Shown piece by piece: positions 8,818 to 16,762 of a stretch of 64,000 bases of DNA (positions are counted from its first letter, which is position 1; every line of letters begins with the position of its first letter). Origin of the DNA: an uncultured Odoribacter sp. Lineage in GTDB: Bacteria > Bacteroidota > Bacteroidia > Bacteroidales > Marinifilaceae. Where the stretch lies: positions 3,625-67,624 of the forward strand of contig UQTM01000009.1 of assembly GCA_900544025.1 (NCBI GenBank), written 5' to 3'. Under the pieces are notes generated by a model. The model did not search any database and was not told the DNA's origin. It saw only the letters and a program-made list of their open reading frames with translations. A program made the position numbers and the translations under genes.

Positions 8818-8977
8818 GCGTTAATAAAGGTGAATTCGATATAATGAAATGCTTATTCGGGGGTGGTGTTTTTACTACCTGGAAGAAATAATAAAGGGAA
8901 AAATCGAAATCTATGCTTTTTAGAGGTTATATTATGTTTTTTGTTTGATATTCAGAATATTAACTCTATTGTAAAAC

Positions 8978-9119
8978 GTTCGATTAATTTAGTATAAAAA
9001 ATGATCTGACATTAAATGCAATTTTATTTTCAATAAATTGATTGAATGTATTTTAATTTATGAATTGATTTTTTACATTTGTAAAAATATCGTGAAATAA
9101 GTACACTAATTAATCGAAC
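8978..9119. repeat. 12-bp perfect inverted repeat bracketing a promoter
   Basis: The left arm GTTCGATTAATT (8978-8989) and right arm AATTAATCGAAC (9108-9119) are exact reverse complements separated by 118 bp. After one mismatch outward, four more A:T pairs match (AAAA on the left, TTTT on the right). The rightward box TACATTTG lies inside. This is the geometry of Bacteroidales invertible promoters, but a pair of regulator binding sites would look the same. Confidence 0.55.
9074..9081 (+). promoter_or_regulatory. Putative promoter -7 box of the receiver gene, inside the inverted repeat
   Basis: TACATTTG matches TAnnTTTG and points toward the gene at 9172, about 90 bp downstream. A T-rich stretch at 9051-9054 is at the right spacing for a weak -33 element. 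Confidence 0.5.
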
Positions 9120-9171
9120 ATTTTTTTTAGATATGAAAGCGTGTCACTCCGAGTGAATAAGGTTTACATAA

Positions 9172-9531
9172 ATGGACTGTATAGAAAATAAAAGAGTACT
9201 TGTGGCTTGTTCTGATTTGGATTTTTTGCTGATCAGCAAAATTTTACAGAAAGGATTTGTGTTGGATCATGCCAATAATCAGGATGATATTGTGAAAAAA
9301 AGGCAGGCGAACGATTACAATCTTTTGTTAATCGATATTTGTTTTCTGAAACCGCAGTATGAGTTTGCAAAACAATTGCAATATGATAAAGTCAATCTTG
9401 TCGCTTTATCGTCGGAGCCGGGAGATGTTTGTGATCGTAAATTGATGGATACCGGTTGTAAAGCCTGTTATATCAAACCTTTCCGTTTCGATTCGTTTGC
9501 TCTTTTCGTAGAATATTGGTGTTGTCGATAA
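9172..9531 (+). CDS. Stand-alone receiver-like protein with degenerate acidic pocket
   Basis: This 119-residue protein fits the response-regulator receiver fold over its full length, with no output domain. The central LLLIDI strand keeps an Asp in the phosphoacceptor position, ALSS keeps a Ser at the Thr/Ser position and YIKPF keeps the Lys-Pro. The N-terminal acidic pair that binds magnesium (ED or DD in the other receivers of this window) aligns with Cys-Ser in VLVACSDLDF. It is therefore probably a poor or non-phosphorylated receiver acting as a binding partner. It is divergent from the hdr-like operon and ends three bases from convergent ruvC. Confidence 0.7.
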   Translation: MDCIENKRVLVACSDLDFLLISKILQKGFVLDHANNQDDIVKKRQANDYNLLLIDICFLKPQYEFAKQLQYDKVNLVALSSEPGDVCDRKLMDTGCKACYIKPFRFDSFALFVEYWCCR

Positions 9532-9534
9532 GCA

Positions 9535-10092
9535 TTACACTATTTTGTCGGGATTCTTTTTTATAAAATCACTCCAATTTTTACAATTCGTTCCTTCAGA
9601 GGAAAAGGGAGCACTACTTTGTAAGTAATGACAGTAGGCAATGGCGATAGCATCAGTTTCGTCGAGTTGTTCCGAAGTAGTATTCAATACCATAAATTTT
9701 CCCAACAACAATGCTATTTGTTCTTTAGAGGCGCTTCCGGTTCCGGTGACGCTCATTTTTATTTTTTTGGGCGCATATTCAAAGATTGGAATATCTCGTT
9801 GTAGGGCGGCGGCGATAGCTACTCCTTGTGCCCGTCCTAATTTTAACATGGATTGAATATTTTTTCCGAAGAATTGCGATTCGATGGCTAATTCGTCCGG
9901 CTGGTAGTTATCGATCACTTGCAAGGTACGTTTGAAAATACGTTGTAATTTCAGATAGGGGTCTGTCATTTTGTTCATATCCAATACCCCCGATACCACT
10001 AATTCCGGTTTTTTACTTTTGCCGAAAGTACGGATAATAGCGTAACCCATAAAATTTGTACCGGGGTCTATCCCCATAATTAATTTTTCCAT
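9535..10092 (-). CDS. ruvC: Holliday junction resolvase RuvC
   Basis: This 185-residue endonuclease cuts Holliday junctions symmetrically, working with RuvAB. The first catalytic Asp lies in MGIDPGTNFMG (Asp9), the Glu in LAIESQFFG near 70, and the C-terminal acids in LDETDAIAIAYCH, the canonical RuvC order. The length is slightly above the E. coli protein because of a C-terminal tail (NCKNWSDFIKKN). It lies one base after the DUF4286 gene, so the pair is probably co-translated. Confidence 0.95.
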   Translation of the reverse strand: MEKLIMGIDPGTNFMGYAIIRTFGKSKKPELVVSGVLDMNKMTDPYLKLQRIFKRTLQVIDNYQPDELAIESQFFGKNIQSMLKLGRAQGVAIAAALQRDIPIFEYAPKKIKMSVTGTGSASKEQIALLLGKFMVLNTTSEQLDETDAIAIAYCHYLQSSAPFSSEGTNCKNWSDFIKKNPDKIV

Positions 10093-10093
10093 A

Positions 10094-10405
10094 TTAAAGT
10101 TCAGTCAGGATACTACTAAAACAGAGATAGCGGTTGCGGTAGCTCTCAATCAGCCTCTCTTCGATTTCCGGCAACCAGTTTTCCAGGAATTGTTCCATTT
10201 GCCGTTTACTGTCGAAAACGACTTGTATCGAGTAGGTTTTTCCTTCCGGTTGGTCGATCGATACTTTTGTAAAAATCACATCCTGGCTGACATTATTGTT
10301 TTTCAGTACATCGATATAATGTGCCTGCATAAAATCTACCCATTGTTTTTCGATAGATTCATCGATGATAAAACTGGTATTGTGAATATGCCGCATATTT
10401 TCCAA
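10094..10405 (-). CDS. DUF4286 family protein
   Basis: This 103-residue cytosolic protein resembles the small DUF4286 family of Bacteroidetes: an N-terminal HNTSFIIDESIEKQWVDFM strand-helix, a central YSIQVVFDSKRQMEQFL and a C-terminal YRNRYLCFSSIL. It has the look of a ferredoxin-like alpha/beta fold, and the family has no known function. A second ATG at 10396 (MRHIHNT) is an equally good start. The stop is one base from the ruvC start, so the two genes form an operon, commonly with the TPR gene upstream. Confidence 0.75.
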   Translation of the reverse strand: MENMRHIHNTSFIIDESIEKQWVDFMQAHYIDVLKNNNVSQDVIFTKVSIDQPEGKTYSIQVVFDSKRQMEQFLENWLPEIEERLIESYRNRYLCFSSILTEL

Positions 10406-10450
10406 TTTAATTTATGACAGAGTGTAGAAAGTGGTTTGGTGTTTTTCCGC

Positions 10451-12247
10451 TTAATTTTTTTCCAATTCCCGGTAGAGTCTTCCGCCTTCTACGCTATAGA
10501 CACTTCCCGAATATTCGGACACTAATTGTTTGTAAAGTGCCAAAGCCTGTACTTTTTCTTTCATTTTCACTTTGAGAGCCGCCAGCTCATAAATGGCTTC
10601 TGCCTGTATATAGATTTGCTCCGATTCGTTTTTCAGTTTTTCAAGAATTTCTGCTGCTTCCTGGTGCTTAAATTCCTGAGCGAGCACTTTTGCTTTAAGC
10701 AATGAGGTGTAATCGGCGATCTCCGGACTGCTGTTACCGATAAGGCTGTCTAAAACCGGGAGGGCTGCCTGATATTGTTTTTTATATATCCGGTATTCCG
10801 TAGCGGCGAGTTTTTCAAGTCCGCTGTTATCCCCGTCTTTTTCATAATTCATGTTGATAAAGTGCGACATTTTGATTGCATCGTTCGAGATCAGTTTTGT
10901 CGTAGCGCCCTTTAGTACATCGAATTGAGCTTTTGCCCACAATAGGTCGCCTGAATAGTAGGCTAATTGAGCTTTCTTCAATTTGGCTTCATAGCCTATA
11001 TCGTTGTTGGGGTTGGCTTTTTCAATCTGAGTATATAAGATTGTCGCTTCCCAGGGATTATCCATGTAAGTGAGTAAGTCTGCCCTTTTACTTTTTACGG
11101 TATAAAGAACGTTGTTGTTCATCAGTTTTGCTTTTTCCGCACGTTGCAGGGTTTGGTCTGCCGAATCGGGGAGGGCAAGACGATAAGCGTAAATATCGGA
11201 AAGCAATATAGCGATGTCGGCATTTGCATAGTTGTATGTGTATTGCTGCAAGTAGGCCGCACATTCTTTTGCCAGAGCTGCATATTGTTCCGGCTTGCTT
11301 TGTCGCTGATTGTATTCCTGGTATTTACAGTTTAAGATCTCTTTTTCTGCCAGAGTGTAATATGGGTTGTCGTCTTTTCCTTTTTCGAGGATTTTTCCGT
11401 ATGTCCGGCGGGCAATGTCGTATCGTCCCGAACGGGAGGCATTTTGGGCTATGTTGTAAAATGTATGGAGTTTATCGGGTGATTTTGCGTTGAGCTTGAC
11501 GGCATGTTGCAAGGCCGATTCGAAGTCTTTCTTTTGCAGATCGTACCATACCGCTAATTCGTCGAATACCGGATTGTAATCGGGAGTTTTAAATATTTGT
11601 GCCAGTTTCCTGTCGAGTACGGTATCTACGCTGTTAATGATGTCGTAAGAACGGGCAAAGCTGAGCTTTGCCGTAATGGCATCGACGGATGAAGGATCTT
11701 TTTCCAAAGCCTGAATGAAAAGATCGAACATTTTTTCGTAATTGCGTTCCATCATGTAACAGTCTCCTAATTCGCTGATAAACGCATCGGGTTGCTTGAC
11801 TAAAATTCGTCCTTTTTCGTAAGTTTTCACCGCCCATTCATATTCGCGGATATCTCTGAACCGATAAGCCAGCCTGATGATGTCCGATGAAGCGGGAGCC
11901 AGTTTATCGATTGCTTTCTGAAAGCAATCGTCGGCTTTTTTAGGTTTGCCCTGCTGAAGATAGACGTAACCGAGGTTAATCAGAAATTCTTTGTTGCCGT
12001 TGTCTTCCTTGATTAATTTTTTCAACGTTTCTTCCGCTTTGTCATAATGCTGCCCGTTGATGAGGCTCACGATATGGTAATCCAGAAAGTTGGAAGAACG
12101 GGTACGTTCGTACAATTTTAGAAATAATTCGGCAGCTTTATCGTATTCTTTGTTTTGGTAGTAAGTGTAGGCTAATTGGGTATCGCCTTGTTGCGCTTGT
12201 GCGAACAAAGGAAGTAAGGCGAGAAGTATAGCTGTAATAAATTTCAT
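10451..12247 (-). CDS. Exported TPR repeat protein
   Basis: This 598-residue protein begins with a clear signal peptide (MKFITAILLALLPLFAQA, cleavage near 18-20). It continues as tandem tetratricopeptide repeats, for example AYTYYQNKEYDKAAELFLKL and INLGYVYLQQGKPKKADDCF, and almost every segment has the TPR helix-turn-helix spacing. It should be periplasmic or outer-membrane-associated and act as a protein-binding scaffold. No enzymatic motif is present and the partner is unknown. It lies 45 bp upstream of the DUF4286-ruvC pair on the same strand and has its own promoter-like box. Confidence 0.85.
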   Translation of the reverse strand: MKFITAILLALLPLFAQAQQGDTQLAYTYYQNKEYDKAAELFLKLYERTRSSNFLDYHIVSLINGQHYDKAEETLKKLIKEDNGNKEFLINLGYVYLQQGKPKKADDCFQKAIDKLAPASSDIIRLAYRFRDIREYEWAVKTYEKGRILVKQPDAFISELGDCYMMERNYEKMFDLFIQALEKDPSSVDAITAKLSFARSYDIINSVDTVLDRKLAQIFKTPDYNPVFDELAVWYDLQKKDFESALQHAVKLNAKSPDKLHTFYNIAQNASRSGRYDIARRTYGKILEKGKDDNPYYTLAEKEILNCKYQEYNQRQSKPEQYAALAKECAAYLQQYTYNYANADIAILLSDIYAYRLALPDSADQTLQRAEKAKLMNNNVLYTVKSKRADLLTYMDNPWEATILYTQIEKANPNNDIGYEAKLKKAQLAYYSGDLLWAKAQFDVLKGATTKLISNDAIKMSHFINMNYEKDGDNSGLEKLAATEYRIYKKQYQAALPVLDSLIGNSSPEIADYTSLLKAKVLAQEFKHQEAAEILEKLKNESEQIYIQAEAIYELAALKVKMKEKVQALALYKQLVSEYSGSVYSVEGGRLYRELEKN

Positions 12248-12270
12248 GTTTCAATTAACTGTACTGTTTG

Positions 12271-12278
12271 CAAATATA
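12271..12278 (-). promoter_or_regulatory. Putative promoter of the TPR gene
   Basis: CAAATATA on the plus strand is TATATTTG on the minus strand, a match to TAnnTTTG. A TTG-like -33 lies near 12297, 24 bp upstream of the TPR start codon region. Confidence 0.5.
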
Positions 12279-12308
12279 CGTTTTTTCGTGCCAATTTCAA
12301 GAAATGAA

Positions 12309-12345
12309 AGAAGGTAAAAGCCATGTTATACAGCTTTTACCTTCT
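12309..12345 (-). terminator. Terminator of serS
   Basis: A perfect 13-bp inverted repeat (12309-12321 and 12333-12345) with an 11-nt loop lies 29 bp beyond the serS stop and is followed on the minus strand by T-rich sequence. Confidence 0.75.
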
Positions 12346-12374
12346 CTGATCGGTTACCGGAGAAATCCGGTGTG

Positions 12375-13649
12375 TTATTTGATGATGTCGGTTCCCATGA
12401 ATGGCTGCAATACCTGCGGTAAGCGGATGCCGTCCGCACATTGATTGTTTTCCAGTAAAGCGGCCACGATTCGCGGTAATGCGAGCGAACTGCCGTTTAA
12501 GGTGTGGGCGGTGATCGTTTTTTTATCGCCTTTGTTTTTAAAGCGTAGTTTCAGGCGGTTGGCCTGAAAATCTTCAAAATTGGATACGGAACTAACTTCC
12601 AGCCATTTATCCTGAGCTTTGGAATATACTTCAAAGTCGTATGTCAGGGCAGAGGTGAAACTGATATCGCCACCGCACAGGCGTACAATACGGTAAGGAA
12701 GGTCTAATTTGATCAGTAAGCTTTCTACATGCTTTACCATACCGTCTAAAGCTTCGTAAGACCATTCCGGTTTCGTAATCTGTACGATTTCCACTTTGTC
12801 GAATTGGTGCAGGCGGTTCAAACCTCGTACGTCTTTGCCGTAAGAACCCGCTTCGCGGCGGAAACAAGCAGAGTAGGCGGTATTTTTAACAGGTAGTTGT
12901 TCTCCGTCGAGGATTACATCGCGGTAGATGTTTGTTACCGGGACTTCTGCTGTCGGGATCAGGTAGAGGTTATCTTCGTTCACATAGTACATCTGTCCGT
13001 CTTTGTCCGGCAGCTGGCCTGTTCCATAACCGGAATCGGCATTTACCATTAAAGGCGGCTGCACTTCCTGATAACCGGCTTTAATGTTTTCGTCGAGGAA
13101 GAAGTTGATCAATGCACGTTGCAAACGGGCTCCCAGTCCTTTGTAAAGCGGAAAACCCGCTCCGGTAATTTTCACCCCTGTTTCAAAATCGATAAGATCG
13201 TATTTTTTAGCCAATTCCCAATGCGGAATGTCGTTCTCGTGTTTCTGAGGGATCGTATCGACTATTTTAACAATCACGTTATCGGCTTCTGATTTTCCTT
13301 TCGCTACGGAAATGTGGGGCAGGTTCGGCAAACGAAGTAATATCGTTGTCAGTTCATTACCTACTTCGGTACGGCGGTTGTTCAGGTCTGCGATCGAGTT
13401 TTTCAATTCCGTTGTTTCCTGACGTGCTTTTTCTGCTTCTTCCTTTTTACCCGATTGCATCAATGCTCCGATTTGTTTCGCGATCGTATTCATTTGGGCT
13501 TGTTTGGATTCGGCTTCTTGCTGTAAAGTCTTGCGTTGTTCGTCAAGAAGTATAATTTTTTCAACAGCTTCCCTGGCATCGAAGTTTTTCACTGCCAGTC
13601 GTTCGATAACCGCTTCTTTGTTTTCCTGGATAAATTTCAGATTCAACAT
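12375..13649 (-). CDS. serS: Seryl-tRNA synthetase
   Basis: This 424-residue class II aminoacyl-tRNA synthetase charges tRNA-Ser (and tRNA-Sec where present). The N-terminal 100 residues form the long antiparallel coiled coil that grips the tRNA arm. Class II motif 2 is seen in FRREAGSYGKDVRGLNRLHQF, and motif 3 near the end in HTLNGSSLALPRIVAALLENN. The length is standard. It lies downstream of rpmA but a hairpin at 13700-13731 separates them, so it may be transcribed from its own promoter. It has a strong terminator after its stop. Confidence 0.97.
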   Translation of the reverse strand: MLNLKFIQENKEAVIERLAVKNFDAREAVEKIILLDEQRKTLQQEAESKQAQMNTIAKQIGALMQSGKKEEAEKARQETTELKNSIADLNNRRTEVGNELTTILLRLPNLPHISVAKGKSEADNVIVKIVDTIPQKHENDIPHWELAKKYDLIDFETGVKITGAGFPLYKGLGARLQRALINFFLDENIKAGYQEVQPPLMVNADSGYGTGQLPDKDGQMYYVNEDNLYLIPTAEVPVTNIYRDVILDGEQLPVKNTAYSACFRREAGSYGKDVRGLNRLHQFDKVEIVQITKPEWSYEALDGMVKHVESLLIKLDLPYRIVRLCGGDISFTSALTYDFEVYSKAQDKWLEVSSVSNFEDFQANRLKLRFKNKGDKKTITAHTLNGSSLALPRIVAALLENNQCADGIRLPQVLQPFMGTDIIK

Positions 13650-13699
13650 GATTGTTTGATTTTATAATCGTCAATTATTTAGGGCATAAAATTATAAAA

Positions 13700-13731
13700 A
13701 AACTCCTGCATTCGACAGAATACAGGAGTTT
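13700..13731 (-). terminator. Terminator of rplU-rpmA
   Basis: Arms at 13700-13713 and 13718-13731 pair over 14 bp with a single mismatch and a four-base loop. The hairpin follows the rpmA stop by about 20 bp and on the minus strand runs into a T-rich stretch. Confidence 0.7.
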
Positions 13732-13752
13732 AATATCTCATTACCTTTCAGT

Positions 13753-14013
13753 TTATTCTGCAATAGCTTCAACTGAAACATACGATTTGTTGTTTTTCTT
13801 TTTTTCGAAAACAACAGTTCCATCCACCAGTGCGAATAGGGTGTGGTCTTTACCGATACCAACATTTTCGCCCGGATTGTGTACTGTACCTCTTTGACGA
13901 ACCAGGATATTACCTGCTTTTGCAAATTGTCCGCCCCAGATTTTTACTCCTAATCGTTTGCTTTCTGATTCACGGCCGTTCTTTGAACTTCCGACCCCTT
14001 TCTTGTGTGCCAT
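13753..14013 (-). CDS. rpmA: 50S ribosomal protein L27
   Basis: This 86-residue ribosomal protein reaches the peptidyl-transferase centre with its N-terminal tail. The start [22 protein letters not shown] and the core [19 protein letters not shown] are diagnostic. There is no cleavable N-terminal extension of the Firmicutes type. It lies 34 bp after rplU, the conserved L21-L27 order, and a hairpin terminator follows. Confidence 0.98.
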   Translation of the reverse strand: MAHKKGVGSSKNGRESESKRLGVKIWGGQFAKAGNILVRQRGTVHNPGENVGIGKDHTLFALVDGTVVFEKKKNNKSYVSVEAIAE

Positions 14014-14047
14014 ATCGTATAAAAAATTTAGAAGTTACAATAATAAA

Positions 14048-14359
14048 TTAAGCGTTGATAGAGTCGATTTGAATCTGGGTCATACATTGACGATGACCAT
14101 TCTTTCTTTCAAAAGTTTTTCTTCTTTTCTTTTTGAAGATAATCACTTTGTCGGCTTTTACGTGTGCCAATACTTTAGCAGTAACTTTAGCGCCTTCTAC
14201 TTTCGGTGTACCGATTTTTACAGTTCCTTCGTTATCAACGAGAAGAACGTTGTCAAATTCTACTTGTGCACCTTCTTCGGCTGCCAATCTGTGAACGAAC
14301 ACTTTTCTGTCTTTTTCAACTTTAAACTGCTGTCCTGCAATTTCAACAATAGCGTACAT
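14048..14359 (-). CDS. rplU: 50S ribosomal protein L21
   Basis: This 103-residue protein binds 23S r[28 protein letters not shown] and the basic C-terminal loop [18 protein letters not shown] are the L21 hallmarks. It is the first gene of the rplU-rpmA operon. The promoter-like boxes at 14439-14468 imply a leader of about 70 nt that contains complementary GC runs and could be an autoregulatory site. Confidence 0.98.
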   Translation of the reverse strand: MYAIVEIAGQQFKVEKDRKVFVHRLAAEEGAQVEFDNVLLVDNEGTVKIGTPKVEGAKVTAKVLAHVKADKVIIFKKKRRKTFERKNGHRQCMTQIQIDSINA

Positions 14360-14438
14360 TTTTTATTGTTTTAATGTTAGACCACGGGGTGGGAGTTCTT
14401 CCGCTTATTGTACCCCTGAGGATAAATTTTTCGTCGTG

Positions 14439-14468
14439 CAAAGGTAATATATATTTTTGGAATGCAAA
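14439..14468 (-). promoter_or_regulatory. Putative promoter of rplU-rpmA
   Basis: On the minus strand TTTG (14465-14468) is followed after 18 bp by TACCTTTG (14439-14446), close to the Bacteroidetes TTTG-N19-21-TAnnTTTG pattern. This is one of the best promoter matches in the window and it precedes a highly expressed ribosomal operon. Confidence 0.65.
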
Positions 14469-14481
14469 ATAATCGCTTTAT

Positions 14482-16005
14482 TTATTTTCCCAGAATGGCA
14501 TCTATACCAACCGTGTAAAGAATGTTGTCGGTGACAAAATAAACCCGGTTTACATCGGCAAAACTTCCTGCTCCTAATTGTAGCTGTGCGATGGCGTGTC
14601 CGTTGTTGTCGAGAACGACCGAGTTTTTATTTTGGCTGATACATACGAAATCGTCCGTGCGGAACGATTCCCGGAACAATTTTTCCGGATCTACCTGAGT
14701 GAAGGTCTTTGTGGCAAGCTCATAAGCAACCAGTTTTCCGCGTGCATTGATCATGTATAGGCGGGTGTTGTCGGACACGAGCGGTTTGTAAGCGTTACCT
14801 TCCGCTTCATAAAAGCCGATATGCGGAAAAGCAATAATTTCTGTCCGATCGGGTACAGGCAATACTTCTCTGGAAAGTAGATTGCCGGAAGCCAGGTCTA
14901 TCGTTGCCATACGAAGAGGCTGTAAAAGATAGAGTTTGTTGTCCGCTACCTGGTAATCTACGACGAAGCCTTTTTCAAGGTTGGTCATGTAGATCTGTTT
15001 GCCGTTTTCCTGTTCGAAAGCAGCGACGAACGGCATTCCGTATTGAATTTTTTTACCGTCGAAATAAGCATATCCCGTATTGATCACATAGAGTATGCCT
15101 TTATCTGCAAAAATACGCAGGCGGCTGGTCAGTTTCTCAGGCAACGGAGTTTTCCAAATAACTTTTCCGTCTTCGGATAAGCAGGTTACCTGATCTTCGC
15201 TGGCAATATATATTTTATTGTCCTGAATAAGCGGGTCGGAAACCAGTCCGCAAACCGTCTTACCGTCTTGCAGGATGTTATAGTCCGTATCTTCAATGTA
15301 TTTATTGTCGATTTTTAGGTTGATCGTTTCCGGTAGGGTTGTTGTGCCGGTGGTGATCTGATAGTTCCAGCCGGTATTGTTTTTCAGGTTCAAACCGTAT
15401 AATTTGTCTGTAACGATGAGGACGGTTTCTTTGTTTATCGGAGTAACGCTGTTGATTCCGAACTGATGGTTAAACTTACGGCTCCACAATACTTTACCGT
15501 CGGATAGGTCGATGCTGTTCAATTCTCTGGATACCGTGAATCTTTTTTGTGGAAATCCAAGCCCGACTCCGGCTTCAGAGTCTGTGTAAAAGAAGTCTGT
15601 TGTCGTTTGCCATAACGAGTCTCCGGCAACCGGATTGAGGGCGGTGGATTGTTTCGTGCCCTTAACGATAGCCAGACCGGGGATAAGGTTTATTTTTTCT
15701 TTGTTTAGATTAACGGGTTTTTCCCAGATGGTTTCTTTTTTTCCCAGATTATAATTCAATAAGATGCCCTTTGTAAAATAGTTGGATTTGTGTTGTAACA
15801 ATACCAAAGCCGTTTGATTTTTGGTATCAACGCTGAGACTGCTTATCGGGCTTTCAAAAACATAACTCGTCCCTTCGATGGGCGTGTTGTTTTTCAGGTT
15901 TTGTCCTACGGGCAGGTTGTTGCTTAATATGAAGGTTTTACCGTCCTGTGCAAAGGCAAAGGCTGCACAAGAGCATAATGCAATAGATAATAATAGCTTT
16001 TTCAT
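14482..16005 (-). CDS. Exported PQQ-like beta-propeller protein
   Basis: This is a 507-residue protein when started at the ATG at 16005, which gives a good signal peptide (MKKLLLSIALCSCAAFAFAQ). The open frame extends to 16056 but the extra residues would precede the signal. The body shows repeated strands such as DGKVLWSRKF, DGKVIWKTPLP, NGKQIYMTNL and SGNLLSREVL, the WD/PQQ-like (Pyrrolo-quinoline quinone repeat) blade pattern. No dehydrogenase motif is seen, so it is probably a periplasmic binding or scaffold propeller, as in BamB-like proteins. The function is unknown. Confidence 0.8.
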   Translation of the reverse strand: MKKLLLSIALCSCAAFAFAQDGKTFILSNNLPVGQNLKNNTPIEGTSYVFESPISSLSVDTKNQTALVLLQHKSNYFTKGILLNYNLGKKETIWEKPVNLNKEKINLIPGLAIVKGTKQSTALNPVAGDSLWQTTTDFFYTDSEAGVGLGFPQKRFTVSRELNSIDLSDGKVLWSRKFNHQFGINSVTPINKETVLIVTDKLYGLNLKNNTGWNYQITTGTTTLPETINLKIDNKYIEDTDYNILQDGKTVCGLVSDPLIQDNKIYIASEDQVTCLSEDGKVIWKTPLPEKLTSRLRIFADKGILYVINTGYAYFDGKKIQYGMPFVAAFEQENGKQIYMTNLEKGFVVDYQVADNKLYLLQPLRMATIDLASGNLLSREVLPVPDRTEIIAFPHIGFYEAEGNAYKPLVSDNTRLYMINARGKLVAYELATKTFTQVDPEKLFRESFRTDDFVCISQNKNSVVLDNNGHAIAQLQLGAGSFADVNRVYFVTDNILYTVGIDAILGK

Positions 16006-16028
16006 AGATGTGTTCTTAACTTTACAGA

Positions 16029-16036
16029 CAAAAATA
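16029..16036 (-). promoter_or_regulatory. Putative promoter of the PQQ-propeller gene
   Basis: CAAAAATA on the plus strand is TATTTTTG on the minus strand, with a TTG (16054-16056) upstream at 17-bp spacing. Its position supports the start codon at 16005. Confidence 0.5.
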
Positions 16037-16177
16037 AGTAATTTTTGATTATTCAAGATGTTTTTGCCCGATTTGTACTAATTTTGTCGAAAATAGTGGT
16101 AAGAATTTGCTTTTGTAAAGTGAGTTACTTATAATGACGGAGAGTTTTGGAGTTTTGTTTTTTATATAACGAAAGAA

Positions 16178-16750
16178 ATGAAATATTTCGCAAGATTTTT
16201 GATGTGGCTCGGCGGCTGGTCTTTCAAGGGAGAGTTGCCTGAGGAGAAAAAGGCGGTCATTATATCGGTTCCGCATACTTCTAACTGGGATTTTGTATGG
16301 GGAGAACTTGCTTTTTTAAGTCAGAATATTCCGGCTTATATCTTGATGAAAAAAGAATTTTTCTTTTTTCCTTTAGGAGCTATTTTAAGAGCATTGCGGG
16401 TGATTCCGGTCGATCGGGGGAACCGGGACAGCCAGTTGGTAGATCACATGGTGGAGGAATTTAAAAAACGGGATTCCATGTATCTTTGTATCACTCCCGA
16501 AGGCAGCCGGAAAAAACGTAAAAAGTGGAAGAAAGGCTTTTTAGTGATTGCCAAAGCGGCAGGCGTTCCTGTGTATTTAGGCAGGATCGATTATAAAGGG
16601 AAATTCTGTGAAGTAGGACCTTTGTTTTGGCCGACCGATGATGTCGATGCCGATCTGGAATACATTATGAGGACTTATAAAGATGCAAATCCGAGATTTC
16701 CGGAGAACTTTTCATGCGGAGAAGAAGAGCCGGATGGTTTGAAGAACTGA
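16178..16750 (+). CDS. PlsC-like 1-acylglycerol-3-phosphate acyltransferase family protein
   Basis: This 190-residue protein has the acyltransferase HX4D motif in HTSNWDFVW (near residues 32-40). A second conserved block, PEGSRKKRKKWKKGF near 110, corresponds to the glycerophosphate-binding EGTR-like motif. The N-terminal hydrophobic stretch suggests peripheral membrane association. The likely role is in phospholipid or other lipid acylation. The set of short Bacteroidetes homologues is not assigned to a specific step. It is followed after 12 bp by a secreted M15 peptidase on the same strand. Confidence 0.82.
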   Translation: MKYFARFLMWLGGWSFKGELPEEKKAVIISVPHTSNWDFVWGELAFLSQNIPAYILMKKEFFFFPLGAILRALRVIPVDRGNRDSQLVDHMVEEFKKRDSMYLCITPEGSRKKRKKWKKGFLVIAKAAGVPVYLGRIDYKGKFCEVGPLFWPTDDVDADLEYIMRTYKDANPRFPENFSCGEEEPDGLKN

Positions 16751-16762
16751 AAATCTGTGTAC

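Larger units (their letters stand above)
8725..9171. promoter_or_regulatory. 447-bp divergent intergenic region, hdr operon / receiver gene
   Basis: This is a gene-free, strongly AT-rich stretch. A leftward -7 box lies at 8810-8817, a rightward -7 box at 9074-9081, and a 12-bp perfect inverted repeat (8978-8989 and 9108-9119) brackets the rightward box. A mini-ORF of seven codons at 9133 is probably meaningless. Confidence 0.6.

Noticed and set aside
9133..9156. Seven-codon mini-ORF before the receiver gene
   Set aside because: Too short and without conserved features; probably chance.
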